Positions 1 through 9,121 of a stretch of 64,000 bases of DNA are shown piece by piece (position 1 is the first letter of the stretch; each line of letters begins with the position of its first letter). Below the pieces are notes generated by a model. The model saw only the letters and a program-made list of their open reading frames with translations, was not told where the DNA came from and ran no database searches. Source of the stretch: Hymenobacter sp. BT559. Its GTDB lineage: Bacteria > Bacteroidota > Bacteroidia > Cytophagales > Hymenobacteraceae. The DNA is taken from the NCBI RefSeq assembly GCF_017571525.1, contig NZ_JAGETY010000004.1, positions 62,001-126,000 on the forward strand, in the 5' to 3' direction. The position numbers and the translations under genes are program-made.

Positions 1-2
1 GC

Positions 3-371
3 AACAAAGTATCGCTGCTAAGCGAAATCGGCATGTACACGCAGGACTCGGACGAGACGCTGCCACTGGCGGAGATATTCGAGCGCATTTACCAGAAGCA
101 TGGCGCTAACGTGCCGGTGACGAGCAAATCGAGCGAGAGCGAGCTGACCAGCTTTCTGGCCGACGTGATGCCGGAGTATGACCGCGACCGCGTGTATCTG
201 TCCGACATCAAGAAACTGGCCACCTGGTATGGCATTGTAAGCCAGCACCTACCCTACACCGAGGCTAGCGCCGAAGAGCCAGCCGCCGGTGAGCCCCTGA
301 GCACGGGCGGCGTAATTGGCGAAACCGATGCGAACGACACCGCAGCCGGCAACCCCGAGGCTACGAAGTAG
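3..371 (+). CDS. DUF5606 domain protein, 3' end only
   Basis: The reading frame is open from the left edge of the window, so only the C-terminal 122 residues are present; the ATG at 33 is internal. The segment with VSLLSEIGMYTQDSDETLPL, then SKSSESELTSFLADVMPEYD, then DRVYLSDIKKLATWYGIV matches my recollection of the C-terminal half of DUF5606 proteins, a small Bacteroidota-specific family of unknown function. The last 30 residues are acidic and Ala/Gly-rich, as is common at the end of this family. A strong hairpin terminator follows directly. Family assignment is by motif memory; no function can be assigned. Confidence 0.75.
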   Translation, partial: NKVSLLSEIGMYTQDSDETLPLAEIFERIYQKHGANVPVTSKSSESELTSFLADVMPEYDRDRVYLSDIKKLATWYGIVSQHLPYTEASAEEPAAGEPLSTGGVIGETDANDTAAGNPEATK

Positions 372-392
372 CGGCTAGCCCAACCGCCATTA

Positions 393-425
393 AAAAGGCC
401 GTTCCTGCTGGCAGGAACGGCCTTT
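393..425. terminator. Bidirectional intrinsic terminator
   Basis: A perfect inverted repeat (AAAGGCCGTTCCTGC and its complement around a 2-base loop) has an A-run on the left and a T-run on the right. It sits between the convergent DUF5606 and fbp genes, so it can serve both. Confidence 0.85.
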
Positions 426-447
426 CTGTTGCTTCACATGTTCCTGA

Positions 448-1470
448 TTAGGCCGCCGCTTCGGGGGCCTTTTTCTCCTGCGCCAGCAAAGCCTCGGCCT
501 GCTCGACCAGCTCTTTGCTGCCGATGAAGAGCGGGCAGCGCTCGTGGCAGGTCTGGGGCTCGATTTCGAGGGTGCGCTGCTGGCCGTTGGAGCTTTTGCC
601 GCCGGCTTGCTCTACGATGAATGCTAGCGGGTTGCACTCGTACATGAGACGCAGCTTGCCGCCGGGCGTTTTGGCGGTGGCGGGGTAAATATAAATACCG
701 CCCTTGAGCAGGTTGCGGTGAAAGTCGGCCACGAGCGAGCCAATGTAGCGAGCCGAGAATTTCTCGGTTTTGCACTGCTGCACGAAGGCCACCACGCCCG
801 GCGAAAACGAGTCGGACGAGCCTTCGTTGATAGAATAAACGGTGCCGGTTTTGGGCGTCTGGATGTTGGGGTGCGAGAGGAAGAACTCGCCCAGGCTGGG
901 CTCGTAGGTGAAGCCATTTACGCCATTGCCGGTGGTGTATACGAGCATGGTGCTGGAGCCGTAGATGACGTAGCCGGCCGCCACCTGGTGGGTGCCAGGC
1001 TGCAGGCAATCGGCGCTGCCACCTTCGCGGCCGGTGGGCGAGATGCGGCGGTAGATGCTGAAAATGGTGCCGATGCTCACGTTCACATCAATGTTGCTCG
1101 ACCCGTCGAGCGGGTCAATGGCCACCACGTACTTGCCTTGGTTGTTGCCAGTCTGGATGATGTCGTCGTCTTCCTCCGAGATGATGGTGCACACCTCGCC
1201 ACCGTTGCGCAGGGCCCGGATAAAGCGGATGTTGGCAATCACGTCGAGCTTCTGCTGGTCTTCGCCCTGCACGTTGCGGTTGCCGTAGGCACCGGCGATG
1301 TCGATGAGGCCCGAGCGGTTGATTTCGCGGTTCACGATTTTGGCAGCTAGCGCAATATCGCGCAGCAGCTGCGAAAGCTCCCCGGTAGCATACGGGAAGT
1401 CTTCCTGCTTGCGCATGATGAAGCGGTCGAGGGTAGTGCCGACTGGTAAAGCGAGTTTGTTATGGTCCAT
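448..1470 (-). CDS. fbp: Fructose-1,6-bisphosphatase, class I
   Basis: This 340-residue cytosolic enzyme hydrolyses fructose-1,6-bisphosphate to fructose-6-phosphate in gluconeogenesis. Class I hallmarks are visible: an acidic metal-binding stretch SEEDDD at residues 98-103 and the signature [10 protein letters not shown] at 119-128, followed by [12 protein letters not shown]. Near the C-terminus are the substrate-site [12 protein letters not shown] and [10 protein letters not shown] segments. Length is normal for the family and the frame is intact. The ATG at 1470 starts [17 protein letters not shown], which matches typical N-termini. It is divergent from the aspartate kinase gene, with about 170 bp between the two starts. 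Confidence 0.95.
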   Translation of the reverse strand: MDHNKLALPVGTTLDRFIMRKQEDFPYATGELSQLLRDIALAAKIVNREINRSGLIDIAGAYGNRNVQGEDQQKLDVIANIRFIRALRNGGEVCTIISEEDDDIIQTGNNQGKYVVAIDPLDGSSNIDVNVSIGTIFSIYRRISPTGREGGSADCLQPGTHQVAAGYVIYGSSTMLVYTTGNGVNGFTYEPSLGEFFLSHPNIQTPKTGTVYSINEGSSDSFSPGVVAFVQQCKTEKFSARYIGSLVADFHRNLLKGGIYIYPATAKTPGGKLRLMYECNPLAFIVEQAGGKSSNGQQRTLEIEPQTCHERCPLFIGSKELVEQAEALLAQEKKAPEAAA

Positions 1471-1630
1471 GTAAGCGAATAAGGGCGAGAATTGCCTACA
1501 AAGCTAGCCGGAGCGCGCCAAGCGGCCTAGCGAAAACTCCGCACTCGATTGCAGTGGCTGCTGAGGCCGTTTTTACGCCCTTTGGTGTACCTATTACGGC
1601 CGCAGCTAAGCGCCTACCCTAGCTGCGCCC

Positions 1631-1638
1631 TAGTTTTG
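1631..1638 (+). promoter_or_regulatory. Bacteroidota -7 box, aspartate kinase
   Basis: TAGTTTTG fits the TAnnTTTG consensus recognised by the Bacteroidota housekeeping sigma factor. It ends only 6 bases before the ATG at 1645, so a transcript from it would be leaderless or nearly so. No good -33 TTG was confirmed. Confidence 0.4.
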
Positions 1639-1644
1639 GGCCTT

Positions 1645-2958
1645 ATGAAAGACGAAGGAACAGGCTTGCAGGTCTACAAATTTGGCGGCGCCTCGGTGAA
1701 GGACGCGGCGGCGATTCTCAACCTCTGCCGCATCGTGCGCGACTTTGGCCCTAGTGGGCCACTGCTCATTGTAGTGTCGGCCATGGGCAAAACGACTAAT
1801 GCGCTGGAGGAGATTTACGACCTGGCGTATCACGGGCGGGACTACTCGGCGCAATTGGCGGCGTTGAAAGCTTATCACGAGCAAGCAGGCAAAGAAATAG
1901 GTCAAGCCCTGCCTCATCCAGGCATTGACCCTAGCAAATCAGATGCTGGTTTAGCAAGCCTCTTTCAGGAACTCTCTTACAGATTAGCAAACTCATCACC
2001 TAGCAAAAGCTACGACGAAGGCTACGACCAAATAGTAAGTTTTGGCGAAGCACTTTCTTCAGAACTTGTTTATGGCGCCCTAGCAGGCAGTTTAGACTGT
2101 GAAGTGTATCACCGTTCGACACAAATTGCAACTGACAGTACTTGGCGCGAAGGAAAAGTAGATTGGCAAGAAACCGAGAAGAAGATTCGAGGAGAAATAC
2201 AAGGATTGTTCTCTCCTAATGACGACGCACGAATTATTGTAACAGAAGGATTTGTAGGCCAAGTAAAAGACGACCACCGTACTACTACCCTCGGCCGCGA
2301 GGGCTCCGACTACTCGGCCGCCATCTTCGCTTACTGCCTGAATGCCGAAAGCGTCACCATCTGGAAGGACGTGCCGGGCCTGCTCAACGCCGACCCCAAG
2401 ATTTTCCCCGATACGGTGCTGTACCCCGAAATCAGCTACCAGGAAACTATCGAAATGGCGTTTTACGGGGCCAGCGTCATTCACCCCAAGACGCTGAAGC
2501 CGCTGGCCGAGCGTCACATTCCGCTGCGGGTGAAGTCGTTTTTGGACCCTAGCGCGCCGGGCACGCTCATCCACGACTGTCAGCACCCGCCGCTGGTGCC
2601 GGCGTTTATTCGCAAGGCGGGGCAGTGCTTGCTATCGTTTGAGAGCAAGGATTTCGCCTTTATTTCGGAGGAAAACCTGGAAGTGATTTTTGGGGCCCTA
2701 GCCCAGGCGCGGCTTAAAATCAACGTGATGCAGAACTCCGCCATCAGCTTTTCGGTGGTAGTTGACTACAACGAAATGCGCGTGCAGCGGCTACTAGGGC
2801 TGCTGCAAGGCCAGTTTCGGGTGCAGTACAACAGCGAGTTGACGCTATTCACGATTAAGAACTACGACCAGGCTAGCGTAGACCGGCTTACCAGCGGGCG
2901 CGAATTACTGCTGGAGCAGCGCACGCGCAGCACGTTTCAGTTTTTGGTGAGGGAATAA
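1645..2958 (+). CDS. lysC: Aspartate kinase (monofunctional)
   Basis: The enzyme phosphorylates L-aspartate, the first step towards lysine, threonine and methionine. The N-terminal KFGGASVKDA is the nucleotide-binding signature, TTLGREGSDYSAA is the conserved central motif, and VTIWKDVPGLLNADPK with YGASVIHPKTL completes the kinase domain. About 130 C-terminal residues form the regulatory ACT region. I chose the ATG at 1645 because MKDEGTGLQVYKFGG gives the normal family N-terminus; the upstream in-frame ATG at 1549 adds 32 residues with no family match. Bases of about 1864-2280 (residues 73-212) are much richer in A/T than the rest: 27 of 60 bases are G/C at 2101-2160 against 38 of 60 at 2341-2400. 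This suggests a recombinant segment. Confidence 0.93.
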   Translation: MKDEGTGLQVYKFGGASVKDAAAILNLCRIVRDFGPSGPLLIVVSAMGKTTNALEEIYDLAYHGRDYSAQLAALKAYHEQAGKEIGQALPHPGIDPSKSDAGLASLFQELSYRLANSSPSKSYDEGYDQIVSFGEALSSELVYGALAGSLDCEVYHRSTQIATDSTWREGKVDWQETEKKIRGEIQGLFSPNDDARIIVTEGFVGQVKDDHRTTTLGREGSDYSAAIFAYCLNAESVTIWKDVPGLLNADPKIFPDTVLYPEISYQETIEMAFYGASVIHPKTLKPLAERHIPLRVKSFLDPSAPGTLIHDCQHPPLVPAFIRKAGQCLLSFESKDFAFISEENLEVIFGALAQARLKINVMQNSAISFSVVVDYNEMRVQRLLGLLQGQFRVQYNSELTLFTIKNYDQASVDRLTSGRELLLEQRTRSTFQFLVRE

Positions 2959-2962
2959 CAAG

Positions 2963-3055
2963 CGCGGCGCTTTTGGAGTAAGAGGGCCTGGCGGCAGTTC
3001 CCGCAGAGGGCGCCAAAGGTTGCGCAGATGGCGCAGAGCGTTCCCGGCACGGATT
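2963..3055. repeat. Short GCGCAGAG-type degenerate repeat
   Basis: The gap between the aspartate kinase and peroxiredoxin genes holds degenerate, tandemly arranged words of the type GCGCAGAG / GCGCCAAAGG. Similar low-complexity intergenic strings occur in many bacterial genomes. No function is claimed. Confidence 0.35.
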
Positions 3056-3090
3056 CACAATTTTTACTTCATAATTTTTAATTCAAGAAG

Positions 3091-3684
3091 ATGCCCGTTC
3101 TCGTTGGCAAGCGCGCCCCTGCTTTTAAGGCCAAAGCCGTTATCGGCCAGCAGATTGAAGAAGAGTTTTCGCTCGACCGCTACCTCGGCAAGCGCTACGT
3201 GCTGCTGTTTTTTTATCCTTCCGATTTTTCGGGCCTCTGCCCTACCGAGCTGCTAGCTTTTCAGAAAGTATTGCCTGAGTTTGAAAAGCGGGGCGTGGCC
3301 GTGATTGGGTGCAGCACCGACTCTCACCAAGTGCACCAGGCCTGGCTGCGTACCCCGCTTGATGAGGGCGGCATCGTAGGCGTAACTTATCCGCTAGTGG
3401 CCGATGCTACCAAGACTATTTCGGCCAATTACGACGTGCTGGCCGGGCACTTCGACTACAACGAAACCGGCGAGATGGTCTTTATCGGCACACCGCAGGC
3501 TTACCGGGCGCTATTTTTAATTGACCGCGATGGCATTGTACGGCACCAGTTGGTGAACGACCGCTTTCTGGGCCGCCGCATTTCCGATGTGCTGCGCGTG
3601 GTCGATGCTCTGCGCCACTTCGAAGAGTTTGGTGAAACCTGCCCCGCCAACTGGGAGGCCGAGGAAGCCGACGACGTGGCCTAG
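3091..3684 (+). CDS. Typical 2-Cys peroxiredoxin (AhpC/Prx1 type)
   Basis: A 197-residue thiol peroxidase of the AhpC/TSA family that reduces hydrogen peroxide and organic hydroperoxides in the cytosol. The peroxidatic cysteine is C50 in FSGLCPTE, where the family usually has F-x-x-VCPTE. The resolving cysteine is C184 in GETCPANW near the C-terminus. Both are present, so this is a 2-Cys enzyme. The ATG at 3091 gives a normal N-terminus (MPVLVGKRAPAF). A hairpin with a T-run follows the stop. No reductase gene is adjacent, so the electron donor cannot be read from context. Confidence 0.93.
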   Translation: MPVLVGKRAPAFKAKAVIGQQIEEEFSLDRYLGKRYVLLFFYPSDFSGLCPTELLAFQKVLPEFEKRGVAVIGCSTDSHQVHQAWLRTPLDEGGIVGVTYPLVADATKTISANYDVLAGHFDYNETGEMVFIGTPQAYRALFLIDRDGIVRHQLVNDRFLGRRISDVLRVVDALRHFEEFGETCPANWEAEEADDVA

Positions 3685-3696
3685 CCACAAAAGCCG

Positions 3697-3704
3697 TAAT
3701 TTTG
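3697..3704 (+). promoter_or_regulatory. Bacteroidota -7 box before Kdo transferase
   Basis: TAATTTTG matches TAnnTTTG and lies just before the terminator hairpin and the likely start of the Kdo transferase gene. It would place the hairpin in the 5' leader of that gene. Confidence 0.4.
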
Positions 3705-3705
3705 G

Positions 3706-3745
3706 GGCCGCGCCCGGGCTTTTATTTCCGGGCGCGGCCTTTTTT
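3706..3745 (+). terminator. Intrinsic terminator overlapping the next gene's start
   Basis: GGCCGCGCCCGG at 3706-3717 pairs perfectly with 3728-3739 and is followed by six T residues at 3740-3745. It ends the peroxiredoxin transcript. The likely TTG start of the next gene begins inside the T-run at 3744. Confidence 0.8.
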
Positions 3746-4994
3746 GCGCTTTTTATATTCTTTAGGCTTAACGCTTTACGCCCTTCTGCTACGGCTGGTG
3801 GCACCCTTCAACCCGAAGGCCGCCGCCTGGGTAGCGGGCCGCGTGGGGCTGCTACCGCGGCTCGAGCAGGCCCTAGCGGCCGATGCCGCGCCGCGGCTGT
3901 GGGTGCACTGCGCCTCATTAGGCGAGTTTGAGCAAGGCCGCCCGCTCATTGAAGGCCTGCGGCGACAGTACCCGGGCCACAAAATTGTGCTCACGTTCTT
4001 TTCGCCTTCGGGCTATGAGGTACGCAAGAACTGGCCTGGGGCAGACTACGTTTTCTACCTTCCGCTCGACACGGCCGATAATGCCCGGCGCTTCGTGGCA
4101 GCGGTGCAGCCCCGGCTGGCGGTGTTCGTGAAGTACGAGTTCTGGTACTACTTCCTCAGCGAGCTGCGCAAGCAACATATTCCGGCGGTAGTGGTGGCGG
4201 CAATTTTCCGCCCTAGTCAGGTGTTTTTCAAGCCATGGGGCGGCTTCTTCCGCGAAATCCTGGGGCAACTCAGCCACATCTTCACCCAAAACGAAGCATC
4301 GGCCCAGCTGTTGCGCAGCCTGGGCCTGAAGCGGGTGACCGTAGCCGGCGACACCCGCTTCGATACCGTAGCGGCCACGGCGCTAGCCCCTGCCCGCGCG
4401 CTGCCCCTGGCCGAAGCCTTCGTGGCCGATGGCGCACCCGTGCTGGTGGCCGGCAGCACCTGGCCCGAAGACCTGCCCGCGCTAGCCCCCCTGCTGCGCA
4501 AGCACGCCCGCACCATGCGCTTTATCGTGGCCCCGCACGAGGTGAGTGAGGCGCATTTGCAGGAAGTGGAAGCCGCGCTGCCGGGCCTCACGGTGCGCTA
4601 CTCGCAGGCCAGCCCGACTACCGTGGCCGAGGCCCGCCTGCTGCTTATCGACAACGTAGGTATGCTGAGCCAGCTCTACCGCTTCGGGCGCTTTGCCTAC
4701 ATCGGCGGCGCGTTTGGGGCGGGCCTGCACAACACGCTGGAGGCGGCGGCCTTTGGGCTGCCGGTGTTTTTTGGGCCACGCTACGAGCGCTTCCAGGAAG
4801 CTGCGGAACTGGTGCAGCTAGGGTGCGCCTTCTCGGTGCAATCGCCCCAGCAGCTTGAAGCGGCGTTCGACCGGCTGTATTACAATGAGGAAGCTCGTCT
4901 GAAAGTGCAGGATATGAGCCTCGACTACGTGCACACCCACGCGGGCGCTACGGGCCGCATTCTTTCACAGCTAACGGTGAGCAGTGAACAGTGA
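3744..4994 (+). CDS. waaA: 3-deoxy-D-manno-octulosonic acid (Kdo) transferase
   Basis: This inner-membrane-anchored GT-B enzyme transfers Kdo from CMP-Kdo to lipid A precursor in lipopolysaccharide synthesis. Seen: an N-terminal hydrophobic anchor, then HCASLGEFEQGRPLIE with the conserved glutamate, TFFSPSGYE, VKYEFWYYFL, GDTRFDTV, and a C-terminal sugar-nucleotide region (AYIGGAFGAGLHNTLEAAAFGLPVFFGP, broken here at G-G). There is no ATG at the N-terminus. A TTG at 3702 would encode the terminator stem as protein; the TTG at 3744 gives MRFLYSLGLTLYALLL, a normal family start, so I prefer it (416 residues). The last six residues (TVSSEQ) and the stop come from a GTGAGCAGTGAACAG repeat. Confidence 0.9.
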   Translation: MRFLYSLGLTLYALLLRLVAPFNPKAAAWVAGRVGLLPRLEQALAADAAPRLWVHCASLGEFEQGRPLIEGLRRQYPGHKIVLTFFSPSGYEVRKNWPGADYVFYLPLDTADNARRFVAAVQPRLAVFVKYEFWYYFLSELRKQHIPAVVVAAIFRPSQVFFKPWGGFFREILGQLSHIFTQNEASAQLLRSLGLKRVTVAGDTRFDTVAATALAPARALPLAEAFVADGAPVLVAGSTWPEDLPALAPLLRKHARTMRFIVAPHEVSEAHLQEVEAALPGLTVRYSQASPTTVAEARLLLIDNVGMLSQLYRFGRFAYIGGAFGAGLHNTLEAAAFGLPVFFGPRYERFQEAAELVQLGCAFSVQSPQQLEAAFDRLYYNEEARLKVQDMSLDYVHTHAGATGRILSQLTVSSEQ

Positions 4995-5062
4995 ACAATG
5001 TTTTCCTTCCTGTTGGCTTGCTAGCTTTCCCTCAATTGCTCACTACTAACTGTTCACTATAG
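4975..5062. repeat. Imperfect inverted repeat at the waaA-rsgA junction
   Basis: CGGTGAGCAGTGAACAGTG at the left and CACTACTAACTGTTCAC at the right form an imperfect inverted repeat filling the gap between waaA and rsgA. Its left arm encodes the end of the waaA product. A related perfect palindrome lies at 12418-12444, so this looks like a dispersed family. Confidence 0.6.
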
Positions 5063-5989
5063 ATGACCGGCATCGTCGTCAAATCTACCGGCTCGTGGTA
5101 CGTGGTGCGCGACCGCGAAACCAGCTTGTTGCACCGCTGCCGGCTGCGGGGCAAGTTCAAGCACAAGGGCCTCAAGGTAAGTAACCCCCTAGCCGTGGGC
5201 GACGTGGTGGAGTTTGAAGTGCCCGAGCAGGCTGAGGGCGCGGGCGTGATTCACACCATCGTGCCGCGCCGCAATTACATCATCCGGCGCTCGGTGCACA
5301 AGAGCGAGCACGCGCACATCGTAGCCGCCAACCTCGACCAAGCATTGCTGGTCGTTACGCTGGTGTCGCCGGCCACCTCGTTTGGGTTTATCGACCGCTT
5401 TCTGGTCACGGCCGAGGCATATCACATTCCGGCCAAGCTGATTTTCAACAAGGCCGACCTCTACGACGAGGACACGCTCGATTATCAGCAGCAGATAGCC
5501 GGCATGTATGCCAGCCTGGGCTACCCGAGCGTACTGTGCTCAGCCGAAACCGGCGATAAGGTGGCTGAAGTGGCCGCGCTACTACCCAATAAAGTGTCGT
5601 TGCTTTCGGGCCACTCGGGCGTGGGCAAGAGCACCCTTATCAATGAGCTGGTGCCCGATTTGGACTTGAAAACGGCCGAAATCAGCGCGTTTTCCGACAA
5701 GGGCAAGCACACGACCACGTTTGCCGAAATGCTGGAAGTAGTACCCGGCACCTACCTCATCGACACGCCCGGCATCAAGGAGCTGGGGCTGGTAGACGTA
5801 CCGCCGGCCGAGCTGGCGGGTTATTTCCCGGAGATGCGCGCGTTGCTCAATCAGTGCCGCTACCACAACTGCCAGCACGTGCACGAGCCCGGCTGCGCCG
5901 TGCGCGAGGCCGTAGACAAAGGAAAGCTGGCCGTGCCGCGCTACGAGAGCTACCTCAGCATGCTCGCCGACGAGGACAATCGGCACTAG
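5063..5989 (+). CDS. rsgA: Ribosome small subunit-dependent GTPase RsgA
   Basis: RsgA is a circularly permuted GTPase that checks and matures the 30S ribosomal subunit. An N-terminal OB fold (residues 1-70) precedes the permuted GTPase motifs: G4 NKAD at 129-132, then the P-loop GHSGVGKST at 183-191, then G3 DTPG at 234-237. The C-terminal zinc knuckle uses C265, C270, H272 and C278 in a C-x4-C-x-H-x5-C pattern. Length (308 residues) is normal. It lies 68 bp after waaA on the same strand, and a palindromic repeat follows its stop. Confidence 0.96.
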   Translation: MTGIVVKSTGSWYVVRDRETSLLHRCRLRGKFKHKGLKVSNPLAVGDVVEFEVPEQAEGAGVIHTIVPRRNYIIRRSVHKSEHAHIVAANLDQALLVVTLVSPATSFGFIDRFLVTAEAYHIPAKLIFNKADLYDEDTLDYQQQIAGMYASLGYPSVLCSAETGDKVAEVAALLPNKVSLLSGHSGVGKSTLINELVPDLDLKTAEISAFSDKGKHTTTFAEMLEVVPGTYLIDTPGIKELGLVDVPPAELAGYFPEMRALLNQCRYHNCQHVHEPGCAVREAVDKGKLAVPRYESYLSMLADEDNRH

Positions 5990-6016
5990 GGCAGGCACAA
6001 ATCTAATCTAGAGAGA

Positions 6017-6112
6017 ACGTCATGCTGAACTTGTCGAAGCATCTCTATCGCATCGTTGGGTTATTGACCCTAGCGGCGTGGTAGAGATGCTTCGACAAGC
6101 TCAGCATGACGT
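6017..6112. repeat. Palindromic repeat family A, copy 1
   Basis: Long hairpin with arms of the type ACGTCATGCTGA, then CTTGTCGAAGCATCTC, and a loop carrying ACCCTAGCGGCG. It lies between the convergent rsgA and Gfo/Idh/MocA genes. Four further copies occur in the window at 38441, 44948, 50703 and 57280. Confidence 0.9.
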
Positions 6113-6136
6113 CCTTTTTTGGTTGGTACGTGATTC

Positions 6137-7492
<1,356 letters not shown>

Positions 7493-7515
7493 GGCTAGGG
7501 TAGATTGGGTGGGAT

Positions 7516-7586
7516 GTAGCACGGACTTTTAGTCCGCGTGCGGTTTTTGTCAATAAGTTAACTCGCGGACTAAAAGTCCGCGCTAC
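7516..7586. repeat. Palindromic repeat family B, copy 1
   Basis: Arms GTAGC-R-CGGACTTTTAGTCCGCG (7516-7538 and 7564-7586) form a large hairpin, and each arm is itself a mini-hairpin (CGGACT/AGTCCG). The TAG stop codon of the DUF1080 gene (7583-7585 on the minus strand) is the TAG inside the outer GTAGC. Confidence 0.88.
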
Positions 7587-8962
7587 TTCAGCTCTTTGAG
7601 CTTGATGCTGCGGAAGGACACGCGGTTGCCGTGGTCTTGCAGCAGCAGATGGCCGGCCTTGGCTTCGCCAAAGTTGGGCCAGATGTGGTACTTGCTTTGG
7701 GCCACCAGGTCGCGAAATTCCTTGGAGCCGCGCTCGTATTCGAGCACTTTGGCGCCGTTGAGGTAGTGCTCGATGTGGTTGTTGGGGTACACTACCACGC
7801 GGCCCACGTTCCACTCGCCGATGGGGTGCACGAAGCGCGGCGGCTTATTGGCCGTTTTCAGGTCATAGAGCGAGGCGAGCGTGCGGTCGCCGTCGCGGCC
7901 CAGCTTGGCGTCGGGGTGCAGCGCATCGTCGAGCACCTGGTACTCCAGGCCGATGGCCGAGCCCTCGGTTTTTTCGGCCAGGGTCACGAAGTACTTCACG
8001 CCGCTGTTGGCGCCCGGCGTCAGCTTAAACTCGAAAGACAAGTCGAAGGCGCTGTACTCGGCATTGGTCACGATGTCGCCGCCATTGGCCGCTTCCTTAC
8101 CCGCCGAAGGCTGTACGGTCAGGGTACCATCGGTTATCTCCCAGCCCGCAGCCGGAAACGCCGGGCCCTTGGCGCTACGCCAACCGGCCGGGGTTTTGCC
8201 GTCGAATAACAGCTTCCAGCCGTGCTGCTTTTCGTAGGCATTCAGGTAGTTGGGCACAAAGTTGACCACGTAGATATCGGCCGGGAAAGCGCTGGGCTTC
8301 AGGTCGGTGGTCTTGATGCGGATATTTTTGAAGTACACCTTGTGGCCGGCCTGGGCGGCGTCGCTCACAGCGTGCACCTGCAAGCCAATGAAGCCGCTCG
8401 GGTCGATGGGGTCCACCACGTAGGCCACGGGCACGCCGTTGACCCAGGTTTTCATCTCGTTGCCGAGGCATTCTACTTTGAGGTGGTTGTACTGGCCTAC
8501 CTTGAAAGCCGTTTTGGCCTGCGGGTGCAAATCCAAGGGATAGAGCCACTGGCGGCGGGCCTCGTCGTAGATGCCGCCCGACCAGCTCCGCGCCGAGGGG
8601 TCTACCTCCACCTGGCGGCCGTAGACCTTGCCTGGCTGCTCGGCCGAGTCGAAATGGCTGCGGGTTTGCACCCCCGAATTATTGCTAGGGTCATCAATCT
8701 TGACATCGAGTTCCAGCACGTAGTCGCCGTATTCCTTCTCCGTCACCAGGAAGGTATTGCCCGAATTGGCCACGGTAGTGCCCACAATGGCGCCATTTTC
8801 GACCTTATAGTCGGCGGTACCCCCTAGCCGCTTCCAGCCGGTGAGAGTTTTTCCGTCAAATAGGTTTTGCCAGGTTTCGGCGGCCGGCCGAGCGTGCCAG
8901 GACATGAGCAGCGGTGCGGCCGCGCAGGCCGTTAGTAACGCGGTTTTGCCAAGAAGATGCAT
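7583..8962 (-). CDS. Tandem DUF1080 (3-keto-disaccharide hydrolase-like) protein
   Basis: A secreted protein of 459 residues with two consecutive DUF1080 (PF06439) concanavalin-like domains. The first starts at WQNLFDGKTLTGWKRLGG, the second at GWKLLFDGKTPAGWRSAKG. Family knowledge: PF06439 is named 3-keto-disaccharide hydrolase and acts on oxidised glycosides. The ATG at 8962 gives a hydrophobic leader (MHLLGKTALLTACAAAPLLM); the ATG at 9025 adds residues with no support. It is likely in one transcription unit with the Gfo/Idh/MocA gene downstream, which fits oxidation of a sugar followed by cleavage. Its stop codon lies in a palindromic repeat. Confidence 0.87.
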   Translation of the reverse strand: MHLLGKTALLTACAAAPLLMSWHARPAAETWQNLFDGKTLTGWKRLGGTADYKVENGAIVGTTVANSGNTFLVTEKEYGDYVLELDVKIDDPSNNSGVQTRSHFDSAEQPGKVYGRQVEVDPSARSWSGGIYDEARRQWLYPLDLHPQAKTAFKVGQYNHLKVECLGNEMKTWVNGVPVAYVVDPIDPSGFIGLQVHAVSDAAQAGHKVYFKNIRIKTTDLKPSAFPADIYVVNFVPNYLNAYEKQHGWKLLFDGKTPAGWRSAKGPAFPAAGWEITDGTLTVQPSAGKEAANGGDIVTNAEYSAFDLSFEFKLTPGANSGVKYFVTLAEKTEGSAIGLEYQVLDDALHPDAKLGRDGDRTLASLYDLKTANKPPRFVHPIGEWNVGRVVVYPNNHIEHYLNGAKVLEYERGSKEFRDLVAQSKYHIWPNFGEAKAGHLLLQDHGNRVSFRSIKLKELK

Positions 8963-9003
8963 GGGTGGGAAAAGAGAGAAGCCAGCGGGAGCGCTTGCGC
9001 CGC

Positions 9004-9011
9004 TAAAAGTA
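9004..9011 (-). promoter_or_regulatory. Putative -7 box for the DUF1080 gene
   Basis: On the minus strand this reads TACTTTTA, one base from TAnnTTTG, about 40 bases before the ATG at 8962. The same octamer precedes the TonB receptor gene that starts at 47415. Confidence 0.35.
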
Positions 9012-9121
9012 AGGGCCAGAAGCACTGCAAAAAACCGATGAGCTTTTTTGTCCTACACGCCCCCGAAGCAACCCCAGCTACCAACTGGTAGTATTTGGCC
9101 CGCACCTCTCCCACTCGCCCC

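Noticed and set aside
718..1350. A 210-codon plus-strand frame opposite fructose-bisphosphatase
   Set aside because: Shadow of a clear enzyme gene; its protein is His/Val/Ala-rich with no family features.
1549..1644. N-terminal extension of aspartate kinase from the ATG at 1549
   Set aside because: Hydrophobic and arginine-rich residues without family match; the ATG at 1645 gives the standard start and follows a -7 box.
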